The position numbers and the translations under genes were made by a program. 64,000 bases of DNA from Aedes albopictus (taxonomy: Eukaryota > Arthropoda > Insecta > Diptera > Culicidae), in contig NC_085137.1 in NCBI RefSeq assembly GCF_035046485.1, forward strand, positions 317,794,739 through 317,858,738. Direction: 5' to 3'. Numbering within the stretch: the stretch's first letter is position 1; the number at the start of each line of letters is the position of its first letter. A model generated the notes under the pieces. That model did no database searches, was not told where the DNA came from, and saw only the letters and a list, made by a program, of their open reading frames with translations. This document shows, one piece after another, positions 1 to 10,825 of this stretch.

Positions 1-619
1 CAGTTACGGATTGTTCATCGATTCCCATTATTATGGAGCGCATCCCATTTTCCGGAGGCAAGATTTTGCTTACTTTCCAGTAGTTGGTGTTTATATTCCC
101 ATTCAACCGTGTAATCATTTTCATAATTTTATCTGCCCCATCTTTTTCCAGTCTCGGAAAATGCGGAACAGATAAAATTATTCGACGCAACGGTGTGATG
201 GGAGCATAGGGCAAAACAGAGAAATCCTTAATTGCACCGGTATTTTTGATTTCACCCAATGTGGTTTTCAACCAAGAAAGGCTATTCTCATCGCATGCAC
301 TGAACCAGCCGAGGCCCTGCGTATGCCCTGAGTTGTAGAAAGTAGGGTAGAAATCCCCAGACAACTGCTGTTGTCTATCGAAAATGTAGCCACACAGGGC
401 GCGGAAATATGTTTCGTCCACATCGCCGTTTTCTCGTTTGATTGCAATTTTAAGCTGGTTACGAAGGAGTACGCGTTGTCTCTTGTCATCACCGGTGTAC
501 GGGGATGTCGCTGGACGTTTGATCCTATCAGCGACCGAAGTCTCGCTAACCTTGATTTCGGCTGCATTGACAATGGCGTCATCCTCCGGTGATGCAAGAA
601 GTTGACGCTCGTATTCCAT
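1..619 (-). CDS. DUF4780-like protein, partial at window edge
   Basis: The minus strand is open from an ATG at 619 to base 1, giving 206 complete codons with the C-terminus outside the window. An in-frame TAG lies 12 bases before the ATG and the start context is GACATGG, so the start is well defined. The N-terminal ~50 residues are charged and low in complexity. From about residue 100 come GLGWFSACDENSLSWLK, then an RRIILSVP strand, a TRLNGNINTNYWKV segment and an IIMGIDEQSV segment. This order matches what I recall of DUF4780 proteins (SLEWLK ... VWIPG ... LNTxxWKV ... LVLGIDExS), a family common in insects and often repeat-associated. Function is unknown. It could be a host gene or a transposon-borne ORF; flanking sequence on the left would decide. 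The family call comes from pattern memory, not a search. Confidence 0.6.
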   Translation of the reverse strand, partial: MEYERQLLASPEDDAIVNAAEIKVSETSVADRIKRPATSPYTGDDKRQRVLLRNQLKIAIKRENGDVDETYFRALCGYIFDRQQQLSGDFYPTFYNSGHTQGLGWFSACDENSLSWLKTTLGEIKNTGAIKDFSVLPYAPITPLRRIILSVPHFPRLEKDGADKIMKMITRLNGNINTNYWKVSKILPPENGMRSIIMGIDEQSVT

Positions 620-1998
620 GTCGTGGTCCTATTTAATGGTTTGGTGAATTGAACATCAATGGTATTAAACCTGACACTAATTGAGTTATGATATATCACT
701 TACCGAATTGATCTTTGAATTTTTGTTCTCCATTTTGGCGAGTAGAAGAAAAATAATGCACAGGCAGGAAATATGCAAATGAGCTATACACGCAGGCAAT
801 GGCAGAGCAGATGTTTATCGGTTGACTACAAACAATAGGAATGAAATTGATTCTCCTAACGCAGGTTAAGCTACCAGAGTACCTGAATATTAGGATGATA
901 TATATGCGTGTGTTCACCGAAGAGACAAAACGTAGTATAATATATACATATCTAAGGCATCGACTATTACAATAGTCAGTTGCGTAGTGGTTTCACACTG
1001 ATAAACCCGAGTAGAAAAAAAAAATAGAACCACCTCAAACAAAACAGTAGAAAATTATTGCACACAACCGACTTCACATCGGAATGTAGATAATGTATTT
1101 CGGATGAAAAACGAACAAGATAGCGTAAAACTATGCCACTTGCTCGAAAATAATCATTCGAACTAAATTGATCCACAAAAATGCGGAGCCTTGTCAATGT
1201 ACAACGCCTCTTCACTGCTTCCACATGAGGTAATTACATTTTTTTTTATTCGGGTGGACACATTTGTGCATACATATGAATGTGATAATTGTTGACCAAA
1301 AAAAAAAAAAAAAAAACAGTAGCGTATAGCAGTTCAATTACAACAGTGTGTTTTGAAAACGAGATAACACATAGAGGGGAAGAAAGCAACTGGTGAATGC
1401 AAACAATAGGCATAGATTTCGAGCAGTTTAGTACCTCATCAGGTAAAGCTATCGATGTAATCGAGTTCTTCCATTACGATATGAGCAAAGATGTCCGATA
1501 TGAGCGTTGCAAAAGTGAAGTTGTGCATGGATTTTTTTTTTTTTTTTTTTTCTTTTCAATACAGTGTGCGTCCATTGTATCGTATTTAGAAAAATTGCTA
1601 TTGAGCGAGATAAGATGGTGTACTAAAAAAAAAAAAAAGTATTCTTTTTGCATGCAACTAAGACGTAGATACTTATCTGTATAGGTGTTCACTCGAATAA
1701 TTATTGCGTCCACTCTGTAGACACTATCACCAACACTTGGAAAAGAACTATCATGCCAGAAACCAAACACAAAATGCTTCGGAAACGGTGGGCAAAATAA
1801 CTAAGTTATCCGCTAAATTTCAACGAATCTGCAGTCACACAAATTGACGAATGCCATAATTAATATGAATTTCGCATGTTTGATATTTTATATAGTATTT
1901 TGCACTATGAACGTCGTCAAAATTGATTGAGCACTTGCTACACTACCACTACACGGGTATGCTACCTAGACGTATGCCACTGCATTTTTATATATATA
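620..1998. other. AT-rich non-coding stretch
   Basis: No supported gene. It holds homopolymer runs: poly-A near 1300-1316 and 1625-1638, poly-T near 1530-1551. The short ORFs here span these runs and have no recognisable motif. Confidence 0.5.
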
Positions 1999-2110
1999 GA
2001 TACAGATTTTTGAACTGGTGGGGCTATTTTATTTTTGTATGGGATACAGATTTTTCGCCCAAATTTTGTATGGGATACAGATTTTTGAAATTTGTGATAC
2101 AGATTTTTCA
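1999..2110 (+). repeat. Short interspersed GATACAGATTTTT repeats
   Basis: The 13-mer GATACAGATTTTT occurs four times, starting at 1999, 2043, 2074 and 2096. Two copies are preceded by TATGG. Spacing is irregular (44, 31 and 22 bases), so this is a decayed short tandem array. No coding role is evident. The following 2111-2980 stretch is AT-rich and I recognise nothing in it. Confidence 0.5.
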
Positions 2111-2999
2111 AAAAATCATCTGGTGTCCTTGCTTATAAGTATTGATACTGTCTTACTAGAGTGGTGCTAATTTTGAAAAATCTTTCAGGGATATGATTTT
2201 TCAAGTGTAAAGTGATCTACTGGTCGAATTAAGTGAGCTGTGCAAAAATGAGCGATTTCGGTTGATATTTAGGGGTGTCGCAGAGAGTACAAGTGGAATT
2301 TATGCTAGAGCAATTATTCAAAAAACATTTCAAATTTAATTTTCAAACATAACTTTCCTAGACTAAATCGGTGGAACCTTTTCGATCAAATTTGAACTCG
2401 AAATTGCGATATCTCTACTGATTTTTGAGATATTTGAAAAAAATGTCCTTTTTTTGGGTTGGATGCTTCCAACTAGTTATGTTCTGCCCATAAGGTGCTG
2501 TCCATAAACTAAGTGCATTTGGGTGGATGGAAGTACTGATGATTTGGAGATATTCTCCGGTATTAACTCAATATTAGCATAAACTTCAAATGTTACAAAT
2601 ATGCAGTATTGGGCAATGTTGGAATTACATAGATTTATTATGGAGTTTACCATATTACTTCGGAATTGCTGCAAATTTCAGTATTATTTTTCTGCAGAAA
2701 TGATTACTGAAACTTCAGCGATGTTGTCGAGAAGTCATATGGCTCTCAAGATGTGAAATGTTTTGTATATGATGAAACACGCGTTGTGTGCATTTGAAAT
2801 GCATGATTTTGTACTTACCTTATAGGGTGTCCATCGAAGACTATGAAGTATTTTCAGGGATCACTTCTAGAGGTTTATGGAGGTTTTTTTTCTTGTAGTT
2901 CTTCTAGGGGTTTCAATACGAGACGTTTATATTTTGATGTCCCTGTCAGGGAACGATTCCCATATCCAATAGTTGATTTTTGCCCGAAATGACTTGAAA

Positions 3000-3760
3000 G
3001 TAGGCCGTAGAAGTGAGACTGATGAGGTCTCATGATGCTCTTCACTTCAACAATTAGCTTGTCGCAATCAGGTAAAGCTATTTTGGGTTCCAGGGCAGAG
3101 TTGAAGAAGACGAACAAGCCGATATGTTAGCAAGACTTGGATCGTCTCATCAATCCATAGGGCCAGAACCATTTTGTTGTGTGTCTGAATGTTCTCTAAG
3201 AATGGAGTTTAAAATATGGGAACATGAGAAAATAAAATCCAACTGGGAAAACACCACTTCTGCAAGGCAGTCGAAACGTTTCATAAAGCCGAACGTTTCA
3301 AACACTTGCAAAATTTTAGGACTTTCTAAAAAAGATTTCAGTTCTTTTACTGGCCTATTAACAGGTTATTGTCCGAGCCGGTATCATCTGAAGCTGATTG
3401 GAAAGCTTCAAGATGATATGTGTCGCTTTTGCGGCATAGATACAGAAGACTCGGAGCATTTGCTGTGCCGTTGTCCGGCAATTGCAGCCAAAAGAATGAG
3501 GTTCTTCGACAAGGGGCTGATGAAACCCTTTGATGTCTGGAGAACAACCCCCAATGCGGTAGTATATTTCATTCGAACTGTAGCACCGTGTTGGGATCAC
3601 GCTAACAGTCAAGGTTCGATTATTGCTAATACCAATGGCGATACGTCAACTTGACATAGCCAAATAAAACTGGGGAATTTGTCACAATAGATCTAAAAGC
3701 TGGTCGCAGTAACTTATATACCCAACAAGGAATAAAAAAAAATCACCCCAGAGTCCTACA
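3000..3760 (+). mobile_element. 3' end of a LOA/I-type non-LTR retrotransposon
   Basis: A decayed RNase H C-terminus is readable across two frames: LACRNQVKLFWVPG in one, then a frame change close to 3100, then EDEQADMLARLGS in the next. Residues ADxLAR after FWVPG are the usual RNase H tail of LOA and I clade elements. The downstream ORF, 3124-3654, carries CRFCGIDTEDSEHLLC, a C-x2-C-x8-H-x3-C zinc-binding motif typical of the C-terminus of these polyproteins. The ORF ends at a TGA at 3652 and is followed by a short 3' UTR with an A-rich run near 3730. The 5' portion (endonuclease and reverse transcriptase) is missing, as expected for 5'-truncated insertion. Confidence 0.75.
3124..3654 (+). 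pseudogene. Retrotransposon polyprotein C-terminal fragment (zinc-binding tail)
   Basis: An open frame of 176 codons. The first Met is internal to the RNase H domain, so this is not a real translation start. Residues about 97-112 form the CCHC-type motif, followed by a basic/aromatic stretch (KRMRFFDKG). In LOA/I elements this tail is thought to bind nucleic acid during target-primed reverse transcription. Upstream frame loss in RNase H shows the copy is inactive. Confidence 0.7.
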
Positions 3761-3837
3761 AATGTGAATTTCACTTAGAGAAATATCAATAGGTAAAACA
3801 AATCACCTAACACAAAAATAAAACTTGTAACAGATTT

Positions 3838-4110
3838 CTTCATGAATACATGTATTTCTTCAGAATTTTCTTCAGCAGGATTGCAGCTGTAATTCCTTCA
3901 AGTTTTCCTTCAGGAACTCCATCATGATTTCCTTCAAGAATAGCTCCAGAAGTTCTGCCAATTCCTTCACGGATTTATCAAAGGAATTATTCAGTAATTT
4001 CCTTAAGGTTTCCTACGGAAATCCCTTCATGGAATTCTTCAGGAATACATCCAACGTTCCCTCGGAAATTTCTCCAATTATTCTCCAGGGATTCCAAAGG
4101 TTGTTACTTG
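3838..4110. repeat. Degenerate TTCC/AGGAA-rich satellite, block 1
   Basis: Overlapping variants of CCTTCAGGAATTCC and CTCCAGAAGTTCC recur about every 20-25 bases with heavy divergence. The same texture returns at 4500-5050 and 40850-41540. ORFs inside it are by-products of the repeat. Confidence 0.6.
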
Positions 4111-4365
4111 CATGAATTTCATCGAGAATTGATAGGTTCAGAAGGCAAGTGGTGTAAGTGACAAATACCCACTTCCGAGGAAATGACCAATTTTTTGTCC
4201 AATACAAAATACATACATAGAGTTTCAAAATCAACTCAATTTTCTCTGATTTATTGTAATTTATCATCGTAAAAAAATCTTATTAAAAAAGGTTACTTCG
4301 TGAATTCCTCTAAGTAGTCTAAGTATTATTCCACGATATTTTTTTTTAGGTTTTGTTTCAACTAC

Positions 4366-4488
4366 TTAACCCTTTAGCGCGCGCGCTGTTGTAAAAAGTA
4401 CAACACCATCAAAAAACCTCTCTCGTTGTATACCACGTGCGCGCGGTGCAGTTTGGGTTGCTTGATGGCGCGCGTCCTGGAAGGTTAA
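4366..4488. mobile_element. Short TIR element bounded by TTAA
   Basis: The left end reads TTAACCCTTTAGCGCGCGCG. The right end, reverse complemented, reads TTAACCTTCCAGGACGCGCG, so the termini match over about 20 bases with mismatches. Both ends begin with TTAA, the target used by piggyBac-type elements. It is about 123 bp and has no coding capacity. It sits between two blocks of the TTCC satellite, so it probably inserted into that array. Confidence 0.5.
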
Positions 4489-4499
4489 TCACGTACTTC

Positions 4500-5050
4500 T
4501 TACAGAATTCTTACAGAAGTACCTCCAATAATTCGTTCAGTATTTCAAGAACCAATAATATCGAAATCAAGTTTTTCCAAGGATTCCTTACCATAAAAAA
4601 CTTTCAACTATTGTGTCGGAAATGCATCCAAGAACTTCATTCCTGCTTCAGAAATACCTTCACGTATCTCTTAAATAATTTTTCTAGGTTAGGGAAATTT
4701 CGCAAAAGATTTCTCACAAGAATTCTTTAATGATTTATTCCGGAGTTTTTCCTGAAGATGTTCCAGATATTTCCCTGAAAAACATAAAGAATTCAGGACT
4801 GCTTTAGTATTTTTTTTAAGTATTTCTTTAGGAACTCCTCCAGTGATTCCCTCTCAGATTTAAATCATAGAATTTATCCAAGGATTCTTTCAGACGTTTC
4901 ACTAAGGATGGATCTCTTCTCTAATTGCTAACATAAGAACACTTATTTGAGGTTTATATCTAGATTCCTTTATTTTGACATGTCTCTAGGGATTTTTTTC
5001 AAGATTTCTCCAATGGTTGTATCTGAAGATTTCTTTCGGAGTTCCGCAGG
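4500..5050. repeat. Degenerate TTCC/AGGAA-rich satellite, block 2
   Basis: This block continues the satellite texture of 3838-4110 (CAGAATTCTTACAG, CCTCCAGTGATTCC, CTTCAGAAATACC) on the other side of the TTAA-bounded element. From 5050 to 5700 the sequence is AT-rich with nothing recognised. Confidence 0.55.
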
Positions 5051-5701
5051 GCATATGTTTAGCACCAAGTACGAGACTGTTACCTATCCACCACAGCAAT
5101 ACTTTTCCGCAACTTATGGATGAGAAGATAAGAGTGCGTCGGACATTCGTTACGCAGGTACTCTTAGAGGATGTTGAAAGTGGAAAGTGGTGATCATAGA
5201 ATTTACATCGAATAGAATTTCTGGCAACAAAATTACATCATGGTCGATCTCCATACAAGCTGGCGACCAAAAACATGGTTTGATTACTTTGTATCATTCA
5301 TGCGTATACCTAGTGACTTAATTTAAACGTTTCTCAATAAAAAGTAATTTTCGATACCAATTTTTAAAGGGCATTTCATCAATCTCAATAAATGATCAAA
5401 ATAACCAAAAAATGTTTATTTATGCCAAATTTGAAATTCTCGTTATAATCATAACAAATGAAAATGTACAGCAACACATACTAATGTGAAGCTTGGAAGC
5501 CTCCTTTAGAAGGACAAGTAGTAACAAAAAAGTAAAATTGTTTAAAATATTTTAAGAATATAATGCGTTCTATACGAAAAAAGTGCAAATATGTGCAGCC
5601 CAATTCTTCATGAACCTTAACCAGACAAATGAAATAATTTTATTAAAAACCCACTCCAGCTTGGGACGGAAATTTTCATGATTTGTTTTATTTTAAGTAT
5701 A

Positions 5702-5916
5702 CACACTTAATTTTAAAATATCGAATTCAGTAAATTTTTGACGAAAATAGAACAGCTGAATACAGCAAAAAATAGTTTGTTTAAATACCTTTTCCACATG
5801 TTTTTGGCAGTTATTGTACTGAGCCTCAGTAAATTTGATTACCGAAACTACCAAAATAGTTCTGCTGTTCTATTTTCGTCAACTAGAACCGAACAGGCAA
5901 TTCAGGATTGAGTGTG
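5702..5916. mobile_element. CACACTTAAT-terminus MITE, copy 1
   Basis: The element starts CACACTTAAT and ends ATTGAGTGTG, flanked on both sides by TA. Inside, GACGAAAATAGAACAGC and its inverted partner GCTGTTCTATTTTCGTC form a second inverted pair. It is 215 bp and non-coding. A second copy lies at 9259-9468 with the same termini and inner repeat, which fixes the boundaries. Confidence 0.75.
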
Positions 5917-6248
5917 TAACTATCATATTCACCCACATACTGTAATGTAATGGGAAAGACGGCGCATAATAAAACACGTGACACGAAATAATGATAATAA
6001 ACGTGGAAAGATTTCAATTTATTCGAATACGGAGTGTACAATAAAAAGGCGACCGATCGATGTACGGCTCAAACCAACACTAACTGTTCATCCAAAATGA
6101 TCGTACGGAACGCACCAGTGCCTGCTTGCAATGTCCGTTACAATACAAGCACAATTTCAATGGCAAGATAAGAACATCGTTTGCTATTTTCTTCTGCTCG
6201 GGTACCTATTCTGTTGCGTAGTTTGTGATGTGTCCTGTTTAACGAATA

Positions 6249-6604
6249 GGACGCAATGAGTGAAGTACTAGATTGAAAGTAGTGAGCTGAATTTTTGTAT
6301 GGTGAGATGATCAGTTCTCCATTTCTGCAATGAAATGGTGCAAACAACGTGGGTTATATGGTTTCTTGCCTAATTTGATGCTGTTTGAGCAAAAGTTTGG
6401 GTAACTGTGTTGTTGTATTATTTATTTCTTGCAACTTCAACAACACAGTTACCCAAACTTTTGCTCAAACAGCATCAAATTAGGCAAGAAACCATATAAC
6501 CCACGTTGTTTGCACCATTTCATTGCAGAAATGGAGAACTGATCATCTCACCATACAAAAATCCAGCTCACTACTTTCAATCTAGTACTTCACTGATTGC
6601 TTCC
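6249..6604. mobile_element. 356-bp foldback MITE, copy 1
   Basis: The element is almost wholly an inverted repeat. Arms of about 165 bp (ends GGACGCAATGAGTGAAG and CACTGATTGCTTCC) are separated by a 22-bp spacer at 6416-6437. TA flanks both ends (6247-6248 and 6605-6606), as in Tc1/mariner-related MITEs. A copy of the same length is at 38935-39290 with the spacer in the opposite orientation. There is no coding capacity. A transcript would fold into a long hairpin. Confidence 0.85.
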
Positions 6605-7554
6605 TATTGAAAAGTCATGAGTTCAAATCCCAGCAAGGGTACGGTTATTTTGCACTTTTTCCGTTTCAATTAGCACGATTCCGACACATTTGTGCTATAA
6701 ATTTATTAACTGTGGCTTTATGTTTGTTTATGAATTGCAAATTTGTTTGTTAGCCGATAGAAATTAGCATCGGTTGTTACATCAGACGAAAAGATGATGT
6801 TTTAATAGAATGTTTTTTTCAAAACTGAAATTTTCTTTGGTGTCATCACTGAAAAAAAAAAAGTTTTATACTTAAATTATCAACAAGTTACCCTGAATTG
6901 AAACCCAGAACTCGTTTCCACCCTTCAGCAATTTTTTCGGATTCCAATGACAAAACCGTTTTACCGAAGTATGAATCCTTAACGAGTCTTGCTTCCATAT
7001 TGCTCGTTACTGGAAACAACTGCTGTTTTCATTCCTATTTAGAGTACATGGGGCACGAAGAGCAATCAACGAGATTGCTACTGCTTCAGACTGCGGAGAC
7101 CGGGAATATGCATGGGAACGCGAAACACTCTCCTTCTCTTGGAGTGCCACTGGTACTGTGAAATCCATGCGTAGCGCTGCTGGCTGCCACGGTCCGCTTG
7201 GTGACACTTTAAAAGCACCATAAACGGCGAATGTGCAGTTATTTTATTGGGAAAAGAATCGCGCGTCCTACGTCCGTTGTCCGGTCAGGCTGGCTGGTAC
7301 CTAAGACCCGCTCGCGCTCGTCGGGTGATGGAGGGAACCAGAAAGAATGTCGAACACTGAATTGTCGTTGTCGTTTAGTCGAAGAAAAATGCAAAACATG
7401 TGTGTACTGTTCGATTCAGGTTCAGTCAGTGGCGGGTTTCTGTTTTACCGAAGCAGGTCGATTGATGCAGGACTGAGAGACAGAAACCTTCAGGTACTTG
7501 GGAGCAGGAGTGTTGGGGTACTGTTGTTCGACGGAGCAGTGCAAGAATAAAAAA
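6605..7554. other. Unassigned stretch with a GC-richer part
   Basis: A GAGTTCAAATCCC near 6620 resembles a tRNA B box and may be the remnant of a SINE head. From about 7180 to 7480 the sequence is richer in GC and CG dinucleotides, with short overlapping ORFs in several frames. None shows a domain I recognise, so no gene is called. Confidence 0.35.
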
Positions 7555-8426
7555 ACCCAAATTAATCCACCTAGAGGTGATAGTGCCTTTCTCGTCGTAT
7601 ATGTTCTCACGATCTTTCCGTAGACGTAAGTCAAAGTGTTCCTGAATCCTGATATTTTTTAAGAAAAGCAAGCATTTTATCAAAGCCATCATTGAATTGA
7701 CTTAAAACTTGTTGATGGCACATACTCCGACGTTGTGTTCAGCGTAAAAGCAGAGCTGAATAATATCAGATTGACTGCTTGAGTACCTTCACTAACTTTG
7801 GGAGCTGATCAATATCAAGACGACACTAACAAGCTAAGATATAACTTTTTACACATTCACAGATCACTTTGCGGTCTTCGATAAAGTTTTTTTTGCACAT
7901 TCTAGGTTATATTTTATTGACCGTTAAAAACAAGAACGTAGTGAGTATAGTGAGACGTCTGTTTGTATGTGGGTTTAATATGTCAAGATTTTGTTCTCTT
8001 ACACATATTTATCGCTTGCATTGATTTTATTTACTTTCGTAGTTCCGGCGAAGCATCAAACGCTGGTTGTGCAACCCTACCAGTAGTCTCTAAAGTGGTA
8101 TGAGCCTATTTTCTAGTTAATCGTTCCTCAGATTATTAAAAAAGCTGTGATGTGATGTGTCGCATGGTACATTTGGTTACTTCCGGAACAGGTTCCGGAG
8201 CACCACCGGGTCTCCCAAATATAGTCTGAGGCAATATCATTGCTAACGTACATCAGGTTACCTAAAACAAACCACGATTTGATTTATCTTATACATGGGT
8301 ACAAATCACTTTTACATTTGACCACTTCCAGTGGGACACCCAGAACTAGTCTCGGGACACTACCGGTTGTCTAAAATATGGTCTGAGGCTATGTTCTTAC
8401 GAATCGATCATCGTGTTATCAAAAAG

Positions 8427-8635
8427 GGTCTCCAGTTGGCCTAGTGGTTAAGGCTATGAATCGCCAATCCGGAAACGGCGGGTTTGATTCCCGTTCCGGT
8501 CGGGAACATTTTCTCGACTTCCTGAGCATAGTGTATCATTGAACTTGCCTCACAATATACAAATTCATGCAATGGCGGGCAAAGAAATTCATGCAATGGC
8601 GCTCATTCAAAATTTGTTGAATTAAAAAAAAATGA
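8427..8635 (+). mobile_element. tRNA-derived SINE, family 1, copy 1
   Basis: The head reads GGTCTCCAGTTGGCCTAGTGG, continuing into GTTAAGGC (A box TGGCCTAGTGG). It then has CGGGTTTGATTCCCG as the B box, about 50 bases on. The body has TCTCGACTTCCTGAGCATAG and CTCACAATATACAAATTC, and an A run near 8623 forms the tail. These boxes form an internal RNA polymerase III promoter. Copies on the minus strand at 37371-37632 and 63414-63594 share head and body. It interrupts a unit of the 152-bp-type repeat; ATCAAA lies on both sides as a possible short target duplication. Confidence 0.85.
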
Positions 8636-9129
8636 TCAAATGTCTCAGTGTAATACACTGTAAATACGAATGATACGATATTGTGATGTTACTCACACCC
8701 GTAGCGGCTCCTCGTGCAGCTGCTACTTCCGAAAGTTCAAATTTGGTGCTTTCCGACACCTGATCCATTTTGTGACCAACTTCAGTGAACTTCGGAAGCC
8801 AACAATCGTAAAAGGAACAAGCTATCAATTCGTACCGCCACAATATCTGTAAGATTTGTGTTCAAAAACAAATCATACAATCTGAACAAAAATAAAATAG
8901 AGTTAGTTTATCGAATTGAAAGTTTACACAGGTAATTTGACAGCAATCATTGTCGAATCAGCGTGGTTTTATGGTACGACACGCATGGATTTGATTCAAT
9001 TTCACATTTACAACTTTCGGTTCACATTTTACCACTTACCGATTGTCCCTGATGTGGTATTAGACTAGTTTCATGCAAATTATTAATCAGTTCTCCTAAA
9101 AAGTCGCAAATTGATGTAATGCATGTATC

Positions 9130-10460
9130 TTCGCGTTATCGAAGAAGCCGTTATTTAGTGTGCTGCGTGCATGAGTTTGGTTTTTTTTTCTACATTTGAC
9201 CACTTCCGTCGGGGAACCTGGAACCGGTTTCGGCACACTATTGATTTTCCAAAGTATGCACACTTAATTTGGAATACCGTGTTCGGTAAATTTTTGACGA
9301 AAATAGAACAGCTGAATACAGCTATACTGCATTGTTTACCTTTTGCACCCGGTTTTGACAGTTGGTGTACTGAGCCTCAGTAAAATCGATTACCGAAGCT
9401 ACCGAAATAGTTCTGCTGTTCTATTTTCGTCAAAAAAGTGCTGAACAGGCAATTCAGGATTGAGTGTGTGGTCTATGATTTTTTTTGTTAACCGTTCATC
9501 AGCTTTCCTAAAAAGTCATTAAATGTGTCGAATTTATGGGTTTGGTTCTCCTTTACATTTGACCACTTCCGATGGGGCAACCGTAATCGGTTGCGGAGCA
9601 CTCCCGGTTGTCCCCAATATGGCCGGAAACTTTTTTTTTTTGTTAAATCAAGATGCCTTAAAATCCGCGATTTGATGTGTCGCTTGCATGGGTTTGGTTC
9701 CCTTTTATATTTGGCCATTTACGGCGGGACACACGGAACCCGTTCTGGATCACAACCGATTCAGATATGTTCTGAAAATATTTTCCTGCTTACTGTTCAT
9801 CAGGATATCAAAAAAGCCACGATTTGTTATGTCCCTTGCATGGGTTTAATTAACTTTTATGCTATGCCACCTCCGGCGGAACATCTGAAACCGGTTCCGA
9901 TATGGTCTGAGAATGCTTTCCTGCTAACTGTTCATCAGGTTATCGAAAAAGCTGTGGTTTGATATGTCACATGCATGGTTTTATTTCAATTTTATATTTG
10001 GCCACTTCCGACGGGACACCCGGAACCGGTTCCGGGACACAACCGGTTCAGATATGGTCTGAGAATATTATCCTGCTTACTGTTCATCAGGATATCAAAA
10101 AAGACACTATTTGATATGTCACATGCATGGGTTTGGTTAACTTTAATACTTGGCCACTTCCGGCGGGACATTTGCAACCGGTTCCGGAACACTACCGGTT
10201 CCGATATGGTCTGAGAATGTTTTCCTGCTTACTGTTCACCACGTTATCGAAAAAGCCGCGGTTTGATATGTCGCATGCATGGGTTTAGTTCACTTTTATG
10301 TTTGGTTTGGTCACTTCCGGCGGGACACCCGGAACCGGTTCCGGGACACCACCGGTTCAGATATGGTCTGAGACTATTTTTCTGCTTACCATTCATCAAG
10401 TCATCGGAAATGCCGTAGATTGATGTGCCGCATGGATGGGTTTGTAGCGTTTTCATATCT
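9130..10460 (+). repeat. 152-bp tandem repeat array
   Basis: Using the core GGCCACTTCCGG as a marker, copies fall at about 9199, 9562, 9714, 9866, 10001, 10153 and 10310. Intervals are 152, 152, 135, 152 and 157 bases. The 9199-9562 interval becomes 151 once the 210-bp MITE and its 2-bp duplication are removed. Each unit runs through CATGCATGGGTTTGG, the CACTTCC core, one or two ACCGGTTCCGG blocks, ATATGGTCTGAGA and TTACTGTTCATCAGG. Two more decayed units lie at 8160-8420. Confidence 0.85.
9259..9468. mobile_element. CACACTTAAT-terminus MITE, copy 2, nested in the tandem array
   Basis: The termini are CACACTTAAT and ATTGAGTGTG, with the same inner inverted pair as at 5702-5916. It splits a repeat unit at AAAGTATG/TGGTCTATG. 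Neighbouring units read ATATGGTCTGAG there, so the empty site is known and the duplicated target is TG. Length is 210 bp. Confidence 0.8.
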
Positions 10461-10635
10461 GGCCCCTTCCTGGGGTACCGGTCCGGAGCACCTAAATGGC
10501 CATAACTCCGGAACGGCTGAACCGATCTGAACCATTTTCAATAGGAAACAATGGGACCAGATTCCGCGTCGAATGAACCGTCGGTCAATAAAATCGGTTG
10601 AGGTTTACTGCCAAAAAGTGATGTGAGTTTTTTTG

Positions 10636-10692
10636 TACACACACATACACACACACACACATACACACACACACACATACACACACACAGAC
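10636..10692. repeat. CA-rich microsatellite
   Basis: Alternating CA runs are broken by regularly spaced CATA, giving a compound (CA)n(TA) tract close to the right end of the composite element. Confidence 0.9.
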
Positions 10693-10825
10693 ATCACCTC
10701 AATTCGTCGAGCTGAGTCGATTGGTATATAAGACTTGACCCCTCCGGAGGCTCTATCAAATTTTTGTTTTTGGAGTGAACATATAGCCTTTCGGTACACC
10801 TTGGTGTACGAGAAAGGCAAAAATA

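Larger units (their letters stand above)
7555..10825. mobile_element. Composite repeat element with internal 152-bp tandem array
   Basis: The left end carries TGCCTTTCTCGT at 7584-7595 and the right end its inverse ACGAGAAAGGCA at 10808-10819, giving 12-bp terminal inverted repeats. Between them is an array of ~152-bp units rich in ACCGGTTCCGG, a CA-rich microsatellite, and two later insertions (a SINE and a MITE). The 5' motif AATTAATCCACCTAG at 7559 recurs as AATTAATTCACCTAG near 61481, so this end belongs to a dispersed family. No protein is encoded. The superfamily is not clear to me. Confidence 0.55.

Noticed and set aside
1397..1770. ORFs of 95-98 codons around 1.4-1.8 kb
   Set aside because: Span poly-A and poly-T runs, coded as poly-Lys or poly-Phe; no motif.
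9525..10456. ORFs up to 145 codons in the 152-bp array
   Set aside because: Repeat periodicity makes open frames on both strands; composition repeats with the unit.
9130..10460. CRISPR array
   Set aside because: Units are 152 bp with no short conserved repeat and unique spacers; the window is eukaryotic.
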